This document shows, in pieces, positions 47,118 to 55,981 of a DNA stretch of 64,000 nucleotides (position 1 is its first letter; every line of letters begins with the position of its first letter). This DNA is from Rhodomicrobium lacus (GTDB lineage Bacteria; Pseudomonadota; Alphaproteobacteria; Rhizobiales; Rhodomicrobiaceae). The DNA lies in assembly GCF_003992725.1 (NCBI RefSeq), contig NZ_RZNF01000002.1, forward strand, positions 62,001 to 126,000. Direction: 5' to 3'. The translations under genes were made by a program, and so were the position numbers. The notes under the pieces are model-generated. The model saw only the letters and a list, made by a program, of their open reading frames with translations. It did not search any database and was not told where the DNA came from.

Positions 47118-47981
47118 TCAAATCACGTAGGTGAAGGATTCGTAGGTGCCGAGCGCCAGATGCTGATCCATGCTCTGCGCCGGATTGGTCGAGCCCGCGC
47201 CTTCGATGATGCGCGCGGGAACGCCGACCGCTGTACAGCGCGGCGGCACGCTCTGCGTTACGAACGAGCCCGACGCGATCTTCGAGAACGCCCCGATTTC
47301 GATGTCGCCAAGGATGATCGCGCCCGCGCCGATCAGCACGCCCGTGCGCACCGTGGGATGCCGGTCGGTCCTCTGGTTGCCGGTGCCCCCCAGCGTGACG
47401 CCATGGAGAACGGACACGTCTTCCTCGATCACTACCGTCTCACCCGCGACGAATCCGGTCGCGTGGTCGAGGAAAAAGCCGCGCCCGATGACCGCCCCCG
47501 GGTGGATATCGGTCTGGAAGACCTCCGACGAGCGGCTTTGCAGGTAGCGGGCGAAATCGGGCTTCCCGTTCTCCCACATCCAGTGCGCGAAGCGATGGGT
47601 CTGGATTGCCGCGTAGCCCTTGAAGAAAAGGAACGGTTCCAGGAGACGACCGGAGGCGGGGTCGCGTTCGACCACGGCCTTCAGGTCCGCGCGTCCCGCC
47701 GCGCCGATGGTCGGGTCCGCGGCCGCTGCCGCACGGAACTGCGCGCGAAGCGTATGACTTGCGAGGGAATTATGGCCGATCCGGGCGATCAGCGTTTCGA
47801 TGAGGGCGCTTTCGAAGCTGGCGGCGCCGAGAATGCTGTCGAAGAGGGCGGCCAGCGCTGCCTCTCCATTGCGAGCCTGCTCGGCTTCGGCCTGAAGTAC
47901 GGTCCATACGGCGTCGTCCGCGGGAAGCGAACCGCCAGTTCGAAGACTGGCCGATGCGTTTTCGTCGATTGGAGCGTTCAC
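47118..47981 (-). CDS. cysE: Serine O-acetyltransferase
   Basis: 287 residues, the long alphaproteobacterial CysE. N-terminal helical domain (about 20-150), then left-handed beta-helix hexapeptide repeats (about 155-260): DIHPGAVIGRGFFLDHATGFVAGETVVIEEDVSVLHGVTLGGTGNQRTDRHPTVRTGVLIGAGAIILGDIEIGAFSKIASGSFVTQSVPPRCTAVGVPARII. Catalytic His in LDHATG and Asp in DIHPG are present. It makes O-acetylserine for cysteine synthesis and usually forms the cysteine synthase complex. The C-terminus YESFTYVI ends in Ile as needed to bind CysK. Confidence 0.97.
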   Translation of the reverse strand: MNAPIDENASASLRTGGSLPADDAVWTVLQAEAEQARNGEAALAALFDSILGAASFESALIETLIARIGHNSLASHTLRAQFRAAAAADPTIGAAGRADLKAVVERDPASGRLLEPFLFFKGYAAIQTHRFAHWMWENGKPDFARYLQSRSSEVFQTDIHPGAVIGRGFFLDHATGFVAGETVVIEEDVSVLHGVTLGGTGNQRTDRHPTVRTGVLIGAGAIILGDIEIGAFSKIASGSFVTQSVPPRCTAVGVPARIIEGAGSTNPAQSMDQHLALGTYESFTYVI

Positions 47982-48280
47982 GAGGCACCTGATCTGTTCT
48001 GCGCGAAGGCAATTATAGCCTGCATGGCAGTCTCTGAAAATATTTTTTACAAAACCTCAGGTCATGGTGACGTTATGGGCATAAATTCTATAAATAGCGA
48101 AATGAACGAAAAATTAGTTTCGGTCCAAAATTGTGCGAAAAAAATTAAGGCCGCCTTGGCGCGCCGAATTGGAAAATGCGTCGACTGCCCGTCCAAGATG
48201 GCGACGGCAATTCCACCTCTTTGGAGGAAACGGCATCCGCTATGGGCTTTGGTTTTGCTCGCCCGTGGCGACAGAGTTAA

Positions 48281-48304
48281 CGTTCTTAGGCGGAATTAAG
48301 AACG
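48281..48304. promoter_or_regulatory. Perfect dyad upstream of the methionine-rich gene
   Basis: CGTTCTTA-N8-TAAGAACG: two perfect 8-bp arms with an 8-nt spacer, 21 bp before the ATG at 48325. It suits an operator or a 5'-UTR hairpin sequestering nothing essential (the GGAG site at about 48313 lies outside). The preceding region 48000-48280 is AT-rich and probably carries the promoter; otherwise it holds nothing recognisable. Confidence 0.6.
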
Positions 48305-48324
48305 AGAGAAAACGGAGAACGACC

Positions 48325-48738
48325 ATGAACCCGATGACAATGCCCAACACGATGATGCCGAACACCATGATGCCCAACACGATGACGCCTATGGGCGGTA
48401 TGATGCCGATGATGAACGGCATGCCGATGGGTGGCATGATGCCGATGATGGGTGGAATGCCGATGGGTGGCATGATGCCGATGATGGGCGGAATGCCGAT
48501 GGGCGGCATGATGCCGATGATGGGCGGAATGCCGATGGGCGGCATGATGATGCCGATGATGATGTGCAAGATGAACTGCACCATGACTGCGGACGGGATG
48601 ACCTGCGAAATCACGGCGATGGACCCGGCGATGAAAGACATGATGATGCAGTGCTGCAAACAGATGTGCACCATGATGGGTAACGGTATGCCGATGATGA
48701 TGATGTGCGGCGGTATGGCGATGTGCTGTATGGCCTAG
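48325..48738 (+). CDS. Methionine/cysteine-rich repeat protein, candidate copper-binding
   Basis: 137 residues from ATG 48325, with a GGAG ribosome-binding site; longer frame upstream is rejected. It has 58 Met (42%) and nine Cys (81, 85, 94, 110, 111, 115, 128, 134, 135). N-terminus: four copies of MPNTM-type units; residues 21-80: four 12-residue repeats of MPMGGMMPMMGG type plus a variant; C-terminus CKMNCTMTADGMTCEITAMD, MMQCCKQMCTMMG and MCGGMAMCCMA. No signal peptide or membrane segment. Clustered thioether and thiol ligands suit Cu(I)/Ag(I) binding or oxidant scavenging; that function is inference. I do not recognise a named family. It sits between cysE and an XRE-cupin regulator. Confidence 0.8.
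   Translation: MNPMTMPNTMMPNTMMPNTMTPMGGMMPMMNGMPMGGMMPMMGGMPMGGMMPMMGGMPMGGMMPMMGGMPMGGMMMPMMMCKMNCTMTADGMTCEITAMDPAMKDMMMQCCKQMCTMMGNGMPMMMMCGGMAMCCMA
48385..48564 (+). repeat. 36-bp in-frame tandem repeats inside the Met-rich gene
   Basis: Four 36-bp units start at 48385, 48421, 48457 and 48493, with a partial fifth at 48529-48564 where an extra ATG is added. Units 2-4 are nearly identical (only G/A third-base changes such as GGTGGA/GGCGGA). Encodes the MPMGGMMPMMGG repeats. Confidence 0.9.
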
Positions 48739-48789
48739 CTGGAACAGCCAAGATACGGTCGAAGTTGCAAGTTGATTGACAGAGACGAT

Positions 48790-48809
48790 GAAACGCCCGA
48801 AGGCGTTTC
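48790..48809. terminator. Hairpin after the Met-rich gene, putative terminator
   Basis: Perfect 8-bp stem GAAACGCC / GGCGTTTC with a stable CGAA tetraloop, in the 163-bp gap between convergent genes. Two more inverted repeats (48817-48823 with 48844-48850; 48859-48867 with 48886-48894) follow. There is no T-run, so termination is likely but not certain. Confidence 0.45.
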
Positions 48810-48901
48810 GGCACGGTAAATCCGGGTGTACCTGTATCGCCAGGGATTTACACTGATACGCGCCGCCCCGCAGCCAGAGCTTCGAGGCGGCGCGATCCGT
48901 T

Positions 48902-49546
48902 TCAGGAATGCCCGTTTAGCGCGGCAGGCGTTTTTTGAAGATAGCTTACGACGAGATAGAGCACCGCTTCGTAGTCGTCAGCGTTACGATAGGAGTGGGG
49001 GGCGTCCGCCTCGAAGAAAATAGAGTCGCCTCGCGCGAGCAGGAAAGGCGCCGAATCCCCGACCGTCACTTCCACCGTACCTGAAACGACGACGAGATTT
49101 TCGCGTGTGCCGGGCGCATGCGGCTCCGACAGGTGCAGATGCGCAGGCGAAAGCCGCAGTTCGTAGAATTCCGGGCAGTCGCCTGCCTTCGGGAACAGGG
49201 CGCGCGACTGAAGGCCGCCCCTGTCCGACACGATGACGGGTGTGTCGTCCTTCCGCAGAACATGCGTTCCATCCTCGTCCCGGCTGCCGAGCAGTTTTGC
49301 GAAGGGCACGTCGAGCGCCGTGGCGATTTTCCAGAGAATGCCGAGCGTCGGCATGCTCTTGCCGGTTTCGATCTGCCCGAGCATGCCCCGGCTGACGCCG
49401 CATTGTTTTGAAAAACGTTCGAGCGAAAAGCCGCGCTGCGTGCGCAGACGGCGCAAATTCCGGCCGAGGCCGCTCAGCAGATAGTCCGGCGGCTCAAGCC
49501 CGCCGTGATCGGCGACGCGCTGCGTTTGTTCACCGCCTGCGTTCAC
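48902..49546 (-). CDS. XRE-family transcriptional regulator with cupin domain
   Basis: 214 residues from GTG 49546, chosen because it starts 1 bp after the upstream gene's stop (translational coupling) and because earlier in-frame sequence is low quality. HTH (about 25-80): LGRNLRRLRTQRGFSLERFSKQCGVSRGMLGQIETGKSMPTLGILWKIATALDVPF. Cupin (about 110-205): HLHLSEPHAPGTRENLVVVSGTVEVTVGDSAPFLLARGDSIFFEADAPHSYRN. Typical of PuuR/SutR-like regulators that sense small molecules, perhaps sulfur compounds. Convergent with the Met-rich gene. Target unknown. Confidence 0.85.
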   Translation of the reverse strand: MNAGGEQTQRVADHGGLEPPDYLLSGLGRNLRRLRTQRGFSLERFSKQCGVSRGMLGQIETGKSMPTLGILWKIATALDVPFAKLLGSRDEDGTHVLRKDDTPVIVSDRGGLQSRALFPKAGDCPEFYELRLSPAHLHLSEPHAPGTRENLVVVSGTVEVTVGDSAPFLLARGDSIFFEADAPHSYRNADDYEAVLYLVVSYLQKTPAALNGHS

Positions 49547-49547
49547 G

Positions 49548-49793
49548 TCAATCGTGCCCGGCCTGAGCCGCCACCGATTGCGGCGCGCCGAAACACGCGG
49601 GAGCGAAGACCAGGAAAGGCACGTAGACGAATGGAAACCACGCCATCGTGGGCCATGCCGCATTGCCGGTCTGCCGGGCGCGCTCCTTCGCTCGCCTGTG
49701 CCTGTATTCATCCAGCGAATAGATCTGCGCCGTTTTCTGCACCGCCATCATCCCGCCTGACCGGCGTGACACGCCAGCCTGTTTTTTGCCCAT
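49548..49793 (-). CDS. Small single-TM membrane protein, coupled to the XRE-cupin gene
   Basis: 81 residues from ATG 49793 (MGKKQAGVSRRSGG). A charged N-terminal half (SLDEYRHRRAKERARQT) is followed by one hydrophobic segment (MAWFPFVYVPFLVFAPACFG, about residues 49-68) and a short Ala/Gln tail. The stop is 1 bp before the GTG of the regulator, so the two are co-transcribed. No family recognised; a membrane sensor or accessory of the regulator is possible. Confidence 0.55.
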   Translation of the reverse strand: MGKKQAGVSRRSGGMMAVQKTAQIYSLDEYRHRRAKERARQTGNAAWPTMAWFPFVYVPFLVFAPACFGAPQSVAAQAGHD

Positions 49794-50020
49794 GATCCTT
49801 GCGCGCGGCTGTCGTGTCAAAAGGGGGCGAACGATTTTCATTTCCCCAGCGGGCGTGCTAGGGAAATGTCGTTCGCGCTCAAGCTGCCAGCCGGTGAAAG
49901 CATGTGCGGAACTCTTTCGCGGCGCGCCATATGCGCCTTTTTTTGTAGTAACGGCGCGGAACGCGGGCTTATCGCTGGACGCATGCAGCCAATGCCGCCG
50001 CCAGGATCGGATATCCAGTC

Positions 50021-50377
50021 ATGACCGCCATATCCCATTGCCCGAAGTGCCAGTCCGAGAACGCATATTTCGACGGAAATCTCTTTGTTTGCCCCGATTG
50101 CTTCCATGAATGGAGCGAGGCGGCGGCGGCCGAAACGGTGCAAACCGCCGACGCGGCGAGCGTGCGCGATTCGAACGGGACCGTGCTCGCAGACGGCGAC
50201 GCCGTAACGGTCATCAAGGAACTGAAGGTGAAGGGCGCGTCGGGAGCGATCAAGGTCGGCACGAAGGTGAAGAATATTCGCCTCATTCCCGACGCGACGG
50301 ACGGCCACAATATCGCCTGCAAGATCGACGGAATCGGTGCGCTTAACCTGAAGTCGGAGTTCGTGCGCAAGGCTTGA
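50021..50377 (+). CDS. yjdM: Zinc-ribbon protein YjdM (PhnA family)
   Basis: 118 residues. N-terminal zinc ribbon CPKCQSENAYFDGNLFVCPDCFHEW (two CxxC), C-terminal PhnA domain VRDSNGTVLADGDAVTVIKELKVKGASGAIKVGTKVKNIRLI and HNIACKIDGIGALNLKSEFVRKA. Despite the old name it is not a phosphonoacetate hydrolase; role unknown. The following gene starts close to its stop. Confidence 0.95.
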   Translation: MTAISHCPKCQSENAYFDGNLFVCPDCFHEWSEAAAAETVQTADAASVRDSNGTVLADGDAVTVIKELKVKGASGAIKVGTKVKNIRLIPDATDGHNIACKIDGIGALNLKSEFVRKA

Positions 50378-50433
50378 CCGGGCCGCGCCCCGCCTCGACA
50401 CACGCCCGGATGTTTTCAGCGGAAGTCCAGACG

Positions 50434-51144
50434 ATGTTTTCTCGTCGCATGTTCAGGAGGCATACGCCCGAAAGGGGCAACGGCAAAGCGCTTCCGGATG
50501 TCGTGCCGGGAGCGGCCACGGCGCGCCGGGTGGTGGTGCCGGAAGACGCACGCCACATCGAGTTTGCGATGAGCGAACTCGTGAAGGTCGGTTTGCGTCT
50601 CGCGCCCGAAGCCATGGCAGACCCCGCTGGCGTGGCTGCAGCCATTGCCGATGAGAATCGCGGAATTTCCTTCGCAGGCGAGCCGGGACCGGGGCATTGG
50701 GCGCTTTTTGCGCTGGCGGGCCCTGAGGACGGCCCAAGGCCGTTTGCAAACGCAGTCCATTTCAACGACCATTGCTACGATGTCGCCGCAGCGTCGGATT
50801 ATGCGGCGATGATTTCGGTCATGATCGCGATGGCGAGCGACACGTGGCCGGTCAAAAGCGTCGAGGCACAGAACGCATCCGATCCTCACAAGCGGATCGA
50901 GCCCGGAAAGCCCGTCTCGATCACGATCCATGCGGACGCCGAGGTTTCTCCCTTCGACCTTGTCCATGGCAAGGATTTCGATTGGTCCGTCATTTTTCGA
51001 CTGAACGAGCGGCTTCCGGGAGACGTCGAAGAGCGATTTGCGATTTTTCTCGACGGCGACGCGACCGTCGTTTTCCTCTCGCCGGAGAACATCGGGCGGC
51101 TTAATGCGCTGACCGGATGGGAATTTTTCTATCTCGATTCATAG
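50434..51144 (+). CDS. Uncharacterised cytoplasmic protein
   Basis: 236 residues from ATG 50434 (MFSRRMFRRHTPERG); a TTG at 50374 overlapping the yjdM stop is an alternative that would couple them. Mixed alpha/beta protein, acidic C-terminal half, no signal peptide, one Cys. Segments: ATARRVVVPEDARHIEFAMSELVKVGLRL, HFNDHCYDVAAASDYAAMISVMIAMA, KPVSITIHADAEVSPFDLVHGKDFDWSVIF, LNALTGWEFFYLDS. I do not recognise a family. Codon use matches neighbours, so it looks real. Confidence 0.6.
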   Translation: MFSRRMFRRHTPERGNGKALPDVVPGAATARRVVVPEDARHIEFAMSELVKVGLRLAPEAMADPAGVAAAIADENRGISFAGEPGPGHWALFALAGPEDGPRPFANAVHFNDHCYDVAAASDYAAMISVMIAMASDTWPVKSVEAQNASDPHKRIEPGKPVSITIHADAEVSPFDLVHGKDFDWSVIFRLNERLPGDVEERFAIFLDGDATVVFLSPENIGRLNALTGWEFFYLDS

Positions 51145-51295
51145 TTCCGCGCATGAGGGCATGCGTATGACGGCTCCTGCCTCGTTGTCGAGCACGAAGC
51201 GACGACGAAGCGTGTCATGTTCAAATCTGGAGGAGCAGTGATTAGCGGAAAAACCACGACGAGCCGTCGAGAAACAACGAGGCTGTCCGGGAAAA

Positions 51296-51372
51296 TGGCG
51301 GGAGTGACGGGGCTCGAACCCGCGACCTCCGGCGTGACAGGCCGGCACTCTAACCGACTGAGCTACACCCCC
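51296..51372 (-). tRNA. tRNA-Asp (GTC)
   Basis: 77-nt cloverleaf on the minus strand, from GGGGGTGTAGCTCAG to ...CACTCCCGCCA with the CCA end encoded. Acceptor stem pairs GGGGGTG/CACTCCC with one G-T. The anticodon loop CTGTCAC gives GTC (Asp). The T-arm GGTTCGAGCCC is normal. Confidence 0.97.
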
Positions 51373-51524
51373 GCATGGGACTGGCGAAGCGCTTCAGCGC
51401 GCCGCCGATGACCCCTACATAACAAGCGTTGCCGCGCATCTCAAGCGCTAGTTTTCGCTTTTTGCGATTTATGTGACAGGGCGGCGAAAGCGTCGCCTCG
51501 TCACAAACCGCCTGGCCGAATGGC

Positions 51525-51746
51525 CTACTTCAGGAAGCCTTCGAACTTCTTCTTGAACTTCGACACGCGGCCGCCGCGATCCAGGATCTGCTGGTTGCCG
51601 CCCGTCCACGCCGGGTGGGTGTTGGGATCGATGTCGAGGTTGAGCTTCCCGCCTTCCTGACCGTAGGTGGAATAAGTTTCGAACGTCTCGCCGTTCGTCA
51701 TGACGACCGTTATCTTATGGTAGTCGGGATGAATATCCTTTTTCAT
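51525..51746 (-). CDS. rpmE: 50S ribosomal protein L31
   Basis: 73 residues: [29 protein letters not shown] and [34 protein letters not shown]. It lacks the CxxC zinc motif of E. coli L31, giving the zinc-free form common in alphaproteobacteria, even though it is the only L31 visible here. It is divergent from the ABC exporter gene, as in many Rhizobiales. Confidence 0.98.
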   Translation of the reverse strand: MKKDIHPDYHKITVVMTNGETFETYSTYGQEGGKLNLDIDPNTHPAWTGGNQQILDRGGRVSKFKKKFEGFLK

Positions 51747-51895
51747 GGTCTTTCCTCTTGCGCTTCGATGTGCGCCTTGTATTTGTGCGGTTTGGGTTGC
51801 TATACAGGACGAAGTGAGATGGTGACAAGTTTAAGCGTCATCGTGCTGGTTTCATTGAGAAAATTCGGTGACACAGGCGCGCGCTACGCAGAAGA

Positions 51896-53770
51896 GTGTG
51901 CAAAGTGACCCTACATACCCTCGCCAATCGCCGCTCGAATCTTCCCGCCCCTGCCAGCGAAAACCGCAAGCCGGGAGAAATTGCCGCACGTCAGCCCCGC
52001 TCCCGCGCGAGCCTGAAGCCGCTTCAACTCCTTCGCCCCTACGTCCTGAGATATAAAGCCGTCGCGATCGCCGCGCTCATCGCGCTGATCGTCTCCTCCG
52101 CCGCAACGCTGATGCTGCCGTTTGCCGTGAGGGAGATGATCGACCGAGGCTTCTCACCAGAAAAGCAGAGCCTGATCAACATTTATTTCGCGAGCCTGTT
52201 TGCCGTCGGCGCGCTCCTCGGAACATCGAGCGCGATACGCTTCTATTGCGTGTCCTGGCTCGGGGAGCGCGTCATCGCGGATGTGCGCGCGGATGTCTTC
52301 CGTCACCTCACGCGGCTCAGCGCGGCCTTCTACGAGCATACGCATTCCGGCGAGATCATGTCGCGCCTCAACGCCGATACGACACAGATCAAGGCCGCCG
52401 TGTCGACGTCTGTCAGTCAGGTGTTGCGCAATGCCGTCATGTTCTTCGGAGCGCTTGTGCTCATGGTGTTCACAAGCCTCAAGCTGAGCCTACTCGTCCT
52501 CGTCGTGATTCCGGTCATCGTCGTGCCGCTCGTGCTTTATGGCCGCACCGTGCGTCGTTACAGTCGCATCGCTCAGGACGAAGTCGCTGCGTCCTCGTCG
52601 TTTGCGAGCGAGAACCTTTCCGCGATTCGCACGATGCAGGCGTTCACGTCTGAAACGCTCGTCGCCAACCGTTATGCGGCTGCTGTCAGCCGGTCCTTCG
52701 ACGCGGCGGTGTCGCGCACGAAGCGCCGCGCGACCATGACGGCATCGGCGATCTTTCTCATCTTCGGCGCCATCGTCGGCGTGCTCTGGTATGGCGCGCA
52801 CGACGTGATGGAAGGCGTCATCACGGGCGGCATCCTTGCACAGTTCGTGCTTTATGCGGTTATCGCTGCCGCTTGCCTCAGCGAATTTTCCGAAATCTTC
52901 GGCGAGATGCAGCAGGCGGCGGGTGCTGCCGAGCGGCTTTCCGAACTCATGGCGATTCCTGCCGAGATAAGTTCGCCTGCCGATCCGCGGGCGTTTCCCG
53001 AGCATTCGAAGGGCGAAGTCACATTCGAGAACGTGTCCTTCACCTATCCGCTGCGGCCGGACCATCCCGCGTTGCACAATGTCTCCTTCATCGCGCGGCC
53101 GGGCGAACGCGTGGCGATCGTCGGGCCCTCCGGGTCGGGCAAGAGCACGATCTTCAATCTCATTCTCCGCTTCTACGACGCGCAGCAGGGACGAATCCTT
53201 GTCGACCGCGTGCCTGTCGACAGGGCGGATCTCACCGCGCTTCGGAAGCGGATCTCGCTCGTGTCGCAGGATACGATCATCTTCGCCGAAAGCGTGATCG
53301 ACAACATCCGCTACGGTTCGCCCGACGCATCCGATGAGGACGTCCGCGCGGCGGCGAAAGCGGCGCTGGCGAACACCTTCATCGAACAACTGCCACAGGG
53401 TTACGACACGCTCCTTGGCGAACGCGGCGTCATGCTTTCCGGCGGTCAGCGTCAGCGTATCGCCATCGCGCGCGCCATCCTCAAGAATGCACCGATCCTG
53501 CTTCTAGACGAAGCGACGAGCGCGCTCGATCAGGAAAGCGAGAAGCTCGTGCAGACGGCGCTCGAACGCGTCATGCGCGGGCGCACTACGCTCGTCATCG
53601 CGCACAGGCTGGCGACCGTCGTCAACGCGGATCGCATCCTCGTCATCGACGGCGGCGAACTCGTCGAGGAAGGCACGCACGCGCAGCTTCTCGCGGCGGG
53701 TGGCGTGTATGCGAGGCTTGCCGGGCTTCAGCTTGAGGGTCACCCGGACGGGCAGGCGCTGGCTTCCTGA
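51896..53770 (+). CDS. ABC transporter, fused permease-ATPase (MsbA/LmrA type exporter)
   Basis: 624 residues starting at GTG 51896 (GTG 51905 is an alternative). A basic N-terminus of about 45 residues, six TM segments (about 60-340), and a nucleotide-binding domain (about 375-610): Walker A GPSGSGKST (Lys416), Q-loop LVSQDTIIF, signature LSGGQRQRIAIARA, Walker B ILLLDEATSALD, and H-loop VIAHRLATV. A homodimeric exporter of lipids or drugs; resembles MsbA-like proteins next to rpmE in Rhizobiales. Substrate unknown. Confidence 0.93.
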   Translation: MCKVTLHTLANRRSNLPAPASENRKPGEIAARQPRSRASLKPLQLLRPYVLRYKAVAIAALIALIVSSAATLMLPFAVREMIDRGFSPEKQSLINIYFASLFAVGALLGTSSAIRFYCVSWLGERVIADVRADVFRHLTRLSAAFYEHTHSGEIMSRLNADTTQIKAAVSTSVSQVLRNAVMFFGALVLMVFTSLKLSLLVLVVIPVIVVPLVLYGRTVRRYSRIAQDEVAASSSFASENLSAIRTMQAFTSETLVANRYAAAVSRSFDAAVSRTKRRATMTASAIFLIFGAIVGVLWYGAHDVMEGVITGGILAQFVLYAVIAAACLSEFSEIFGEMQQAAGAAERLSELMAIPAEISSPADPRAFPEHSKGEVTFENVSFTYPLRPDHPALHNVSFIARPGERVAIVGPSGSGKSTIFNLILRFYDAQQGRILVDRVPVDRADLTALRKRISLVSQDTIIFAESVIDNIRYGSPDASDEDVRAAAKAALANTFIEQLPQGYDTLLGERGVMLSGGQRQRIAIARAILKNAPILLLDEATSALDQESEKLVQTALERVMRGRTTLVIAHRLATVVNADRILVIDGGELVEEGTHAQLLAAGGVYARLAGLQLEGHPDGQALAS

Positions 53771-54044
53771 CCCGTCCTCTCCCCGTTGCGAAGCCGGGGG
53801 TGAAATGCCCATTGAATGCCGCGTGCGGCCCGCTGGAAGGACACGGCCAGCCGCATCGGCTAATTGCGCATTTCGCCTTCCCGGAACGCCTTCCAGTGCT
53901 TACTTCCCCTTGAGCGACACAGGCTAACGGCGCGTCCGGTGAGGAATAATTCACGTGCGGGCGCTTATTTGCCTGAATGACGGGCGCGCTCGGCGCGTGA
54001 AACCGCTTTTTTCCGACGGCGCGGCGCACTTTTTGGGACGGGAC

Positions 54045-55922
54045 ATGGACAAGAAGAACAAACTCAACCTCACCTACCTGGCGGTCGCCCTCGGGCTTCT
54101 GCTCATGTTTCAGGTGTACTGGGCGAATTACAATGAAATCGAGCCGGTGCCCTACAGCCGCTACCAGCAGCTTCTGAAAGAGAACCAACTCACCAACGTG
54201 GTCGTGGGGCCGTCTCAGATCCGCGGCGAGTTCAAGACGCCGCAGGACGGCAAGAAATTCTTTTCGACCACCCGCGTCGACCCGGCGGTGGCGAACGAAC
54301 TCGAAAAGCAGGGCGTCGAATTTTCGGGCAGCTCCGGCCAGAACATCTTTCGGGACATCGCTTCCTGGGTGCTGCCGATCTTCATCTTCTTCGCGATCTG
54401 GGCCTTCTTCATTCGCCGCATGGCCGAGAAGCAGGGGATCGGCGGGTTGATGAGCGTCGGCAAGTCGCGCGCGAAAATCTACGTCGAGAAGGTGACCGGC
54501 GTCGGCTTTGAAGACGTTGCGGGCGCGGACGAGGCGAAGGGGGAGCTTCAGGAAATCGTCAACTTCCTGAAGGACCCGGACCACTACGGGCGCCTCGGCG
54601 CACGGGTGCCGAAGGGCATCCTGCTCGTCGGACCTCCCGGCATCGGCAAGACGCTGCTCGCGCGCGCGGTCGCGGGCGAGGCGGGCGTACCGTTCTTTTC
54701 GATCTCCGGTTCCGAATTCGTGGAAATGTTCGTCGGCGTCGGCGCCGCGCGTGTGCGCGATCTGTTCGAGCAGGCGCGCAAGATGAAGCCCTGCATCATC
54801 TTCATCGACGAACTCGACAGTCTCGGCCGCACGCGCGCGGCTGGCATGGCGGGCGGCGGCAACGACGAGAAAGAGCAGACGCTGAACCAGCTTCTGGCAG
54901 AACTCGACGGCTTCGACCCCCGTGAAGGCATCGTGCTGCTCGCCGCCACCAACCGCCCCGAGATTCTCGACCCGGCACTGACGCGCGCCGGCCGCTTCGA
55001 CCGCCAGATCGCGCTCGACCGGCCGGACAAGAACGCGCGCGTCGCGATCCTCAACGTTCATATCAAGCGCATCAAGGCTGCTAAGGACGTCGATCTCGAA
55101 CAGGTGGCTGGCATCACGCCCGGCTTTTCGGGCGCGGACCTCGCGAACCTCGTGAACGAGGCGGCGCTCGGCGCAACGCGCCGCCACGCCGAGCAGGTGA
55201 CGCTCGACGACTTCACCCGCGCGGTGGAGCGGCTTGTCGCGGGCATCGAAAAGCGCTCCCGCGTGCTGTCGAAGAAGGAGCGCGAGGTCGTCGCCCATCA
55301 CGAGATGGGCCATGCGCTCGTCGCGTCGGCGCTGCCGGGTGTCGATCCGGTCCACAAGGTTTCGATCATCCCGCGCGGCATCGGCGCGCTCGGCTACACC
55401 ATGCAGCGGCCGACGGAAGACCGCTTCGTGATCCAGCGCGGGGAACTTCTGAACCGGATGGCCGTACTCATGGGAGGCCGCGCTGCCGAGGAAATCATCT
55501 TCGGCGAGATTTCGACCGGCGCCGCCGACGACATCGACCGCGCCACCGACATCGCCCGTCAGATGGTGACGCGTTTCGGCATGATCGAGGGGCTTGGCCA
55601 GCGGGTTTATGAGCCGCAGCGTCAGGCGTTTCTCGGCGAGGGGCTGATCGGGAAGCCGAAGGACTATTCGGATCAGACGAATCGCGAGATCGACCTTGCC
55701 GTGAAAAAACTCGTGGACGATGCCTACGCGAAGGCGAAGAAGACGCTCACCGAACGCCGCAAGGATCTCGACGAGGGAACCGCGCTGCTCCTCGCGAAGG
55801 AGACGATCACGCCGGAAGACTTCCCGCCGCTGGTGAACATCGCGCCCGGCGCGAAGCTCGACGGCTCGTCGACGGACGAGGTGCTCGCGCCCGAAGCAGA
55901 GCATGCGCCGACGCTGTCCTGA
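54045..55922 (+). CDS. ftsH: FtsH-type membrane AAA+ metalloprotease (paralogue)
   Basis: 625 residues from ATG 54045 ([21 protein letters not shown]), with two TM segments (about 8-26 and 105-123) around a small periplasmic domain. AAA+ domain with Walker A GPPGIGKT (Lys202; usual FtsH has GPPGTGKT), Walker [35 protein letters not shown]. Peptidase domain with His419-Glu420-x-x-His423 in HHEMGHALV (usual HEAGH). The zinc Asp in the [11 protein letters not shown]...[13 protein letters not shown] segment is present. Proteolytically competent by motif, but variant residues and the setting suggest a second FtsH besides the housekeeping copy. Confidence 0.92.
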   Translation: MDKKNKLNLTYLAVALGLLLMFQVYWANYNEIEPVPYSRYQQLLKENQLTNVVVGPSQIRGEFKTPQDGKKFFSTTRVDPAVANELEKQGVEFSGSSGQNIFRDIASWVLPIFIFFAIWAFFIRRMAEKQGIGGLMSVGKSRAKIYVEKVTGVGFEDVAGADEAKGELQEIVNFLKDPDHYGRLGARVPKGILLVGPPGIGKTLLARAVAGEAGVPFFSISGSEFVEMFVGVGAARVRDLFEQARKMKPCIIFIDELDSLGRTRAAGMAGGGNDEKEQTLNQLLAELDGFDPREGIVLLAATNRPEILDPALTRAGRFDRQIALDRPDKNARVAILNVHIKRIKAAKDVDLEQVAGITPGFSGADLANLVNEAALGATRRHAEQVTLDDFTRAVERLVAGIEKRSRVLSKKEREVVAHHEMGHALVASALPGVDPVHKVSIIPRGIGALGYTMQRPTEDRFVIQRGELLNRMAVLMGGRAAEEIIFGEISTGAADDIDRATDIARQMVTRFGMIEGLGQRVYEPQRQAFLGEGLIGKPKDYSDQTNREIDLAVKKLVDDAYAKAKKTLTERRKDLDEGTALLLAKETITPEDFPPLVNIAPGAKLDGSSTDEVLAPEAEHAPTLS

Positions 55923-55948
55923 TCGCACCGGGCCACAAACCAAATCGG

Positions 55949-55981
55949 AAATGCCCGCATCGATTCTGCGGGCATTTTTTT
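55949..55981 (+). terminator. Rho-independent terminator after ftsH
   Basis: 11-bp perfect stem AAATGCCCGCA / TGCGGGCATTT with 7-nt loop, followed by T4; 27 bp past the ftsH stop and next to the convergent frameshifted gene. Confidence 0.9.

Noticed and set aside
48075..48299. Possible 74-residue protein upstream of the Met-rich gene
   Set aside because: AT-rich region with a weak start; covers the perfect dyad and has no recognisable motif.
48240..48674. Ile/Pro-rich minus-strand frame (IPPIIGIMPPIG repeats)
   Set aside because: It is the reverse complement of the ATG-rich repeats; no ribosome-binding site and hydrophobic throughout.
51139..51348. 69-residue minus-strand frame over the tRNA
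   Set aside because: Includes the tRNA-Asp sequence (EPRHSR-type translation), a known annotation artefact.
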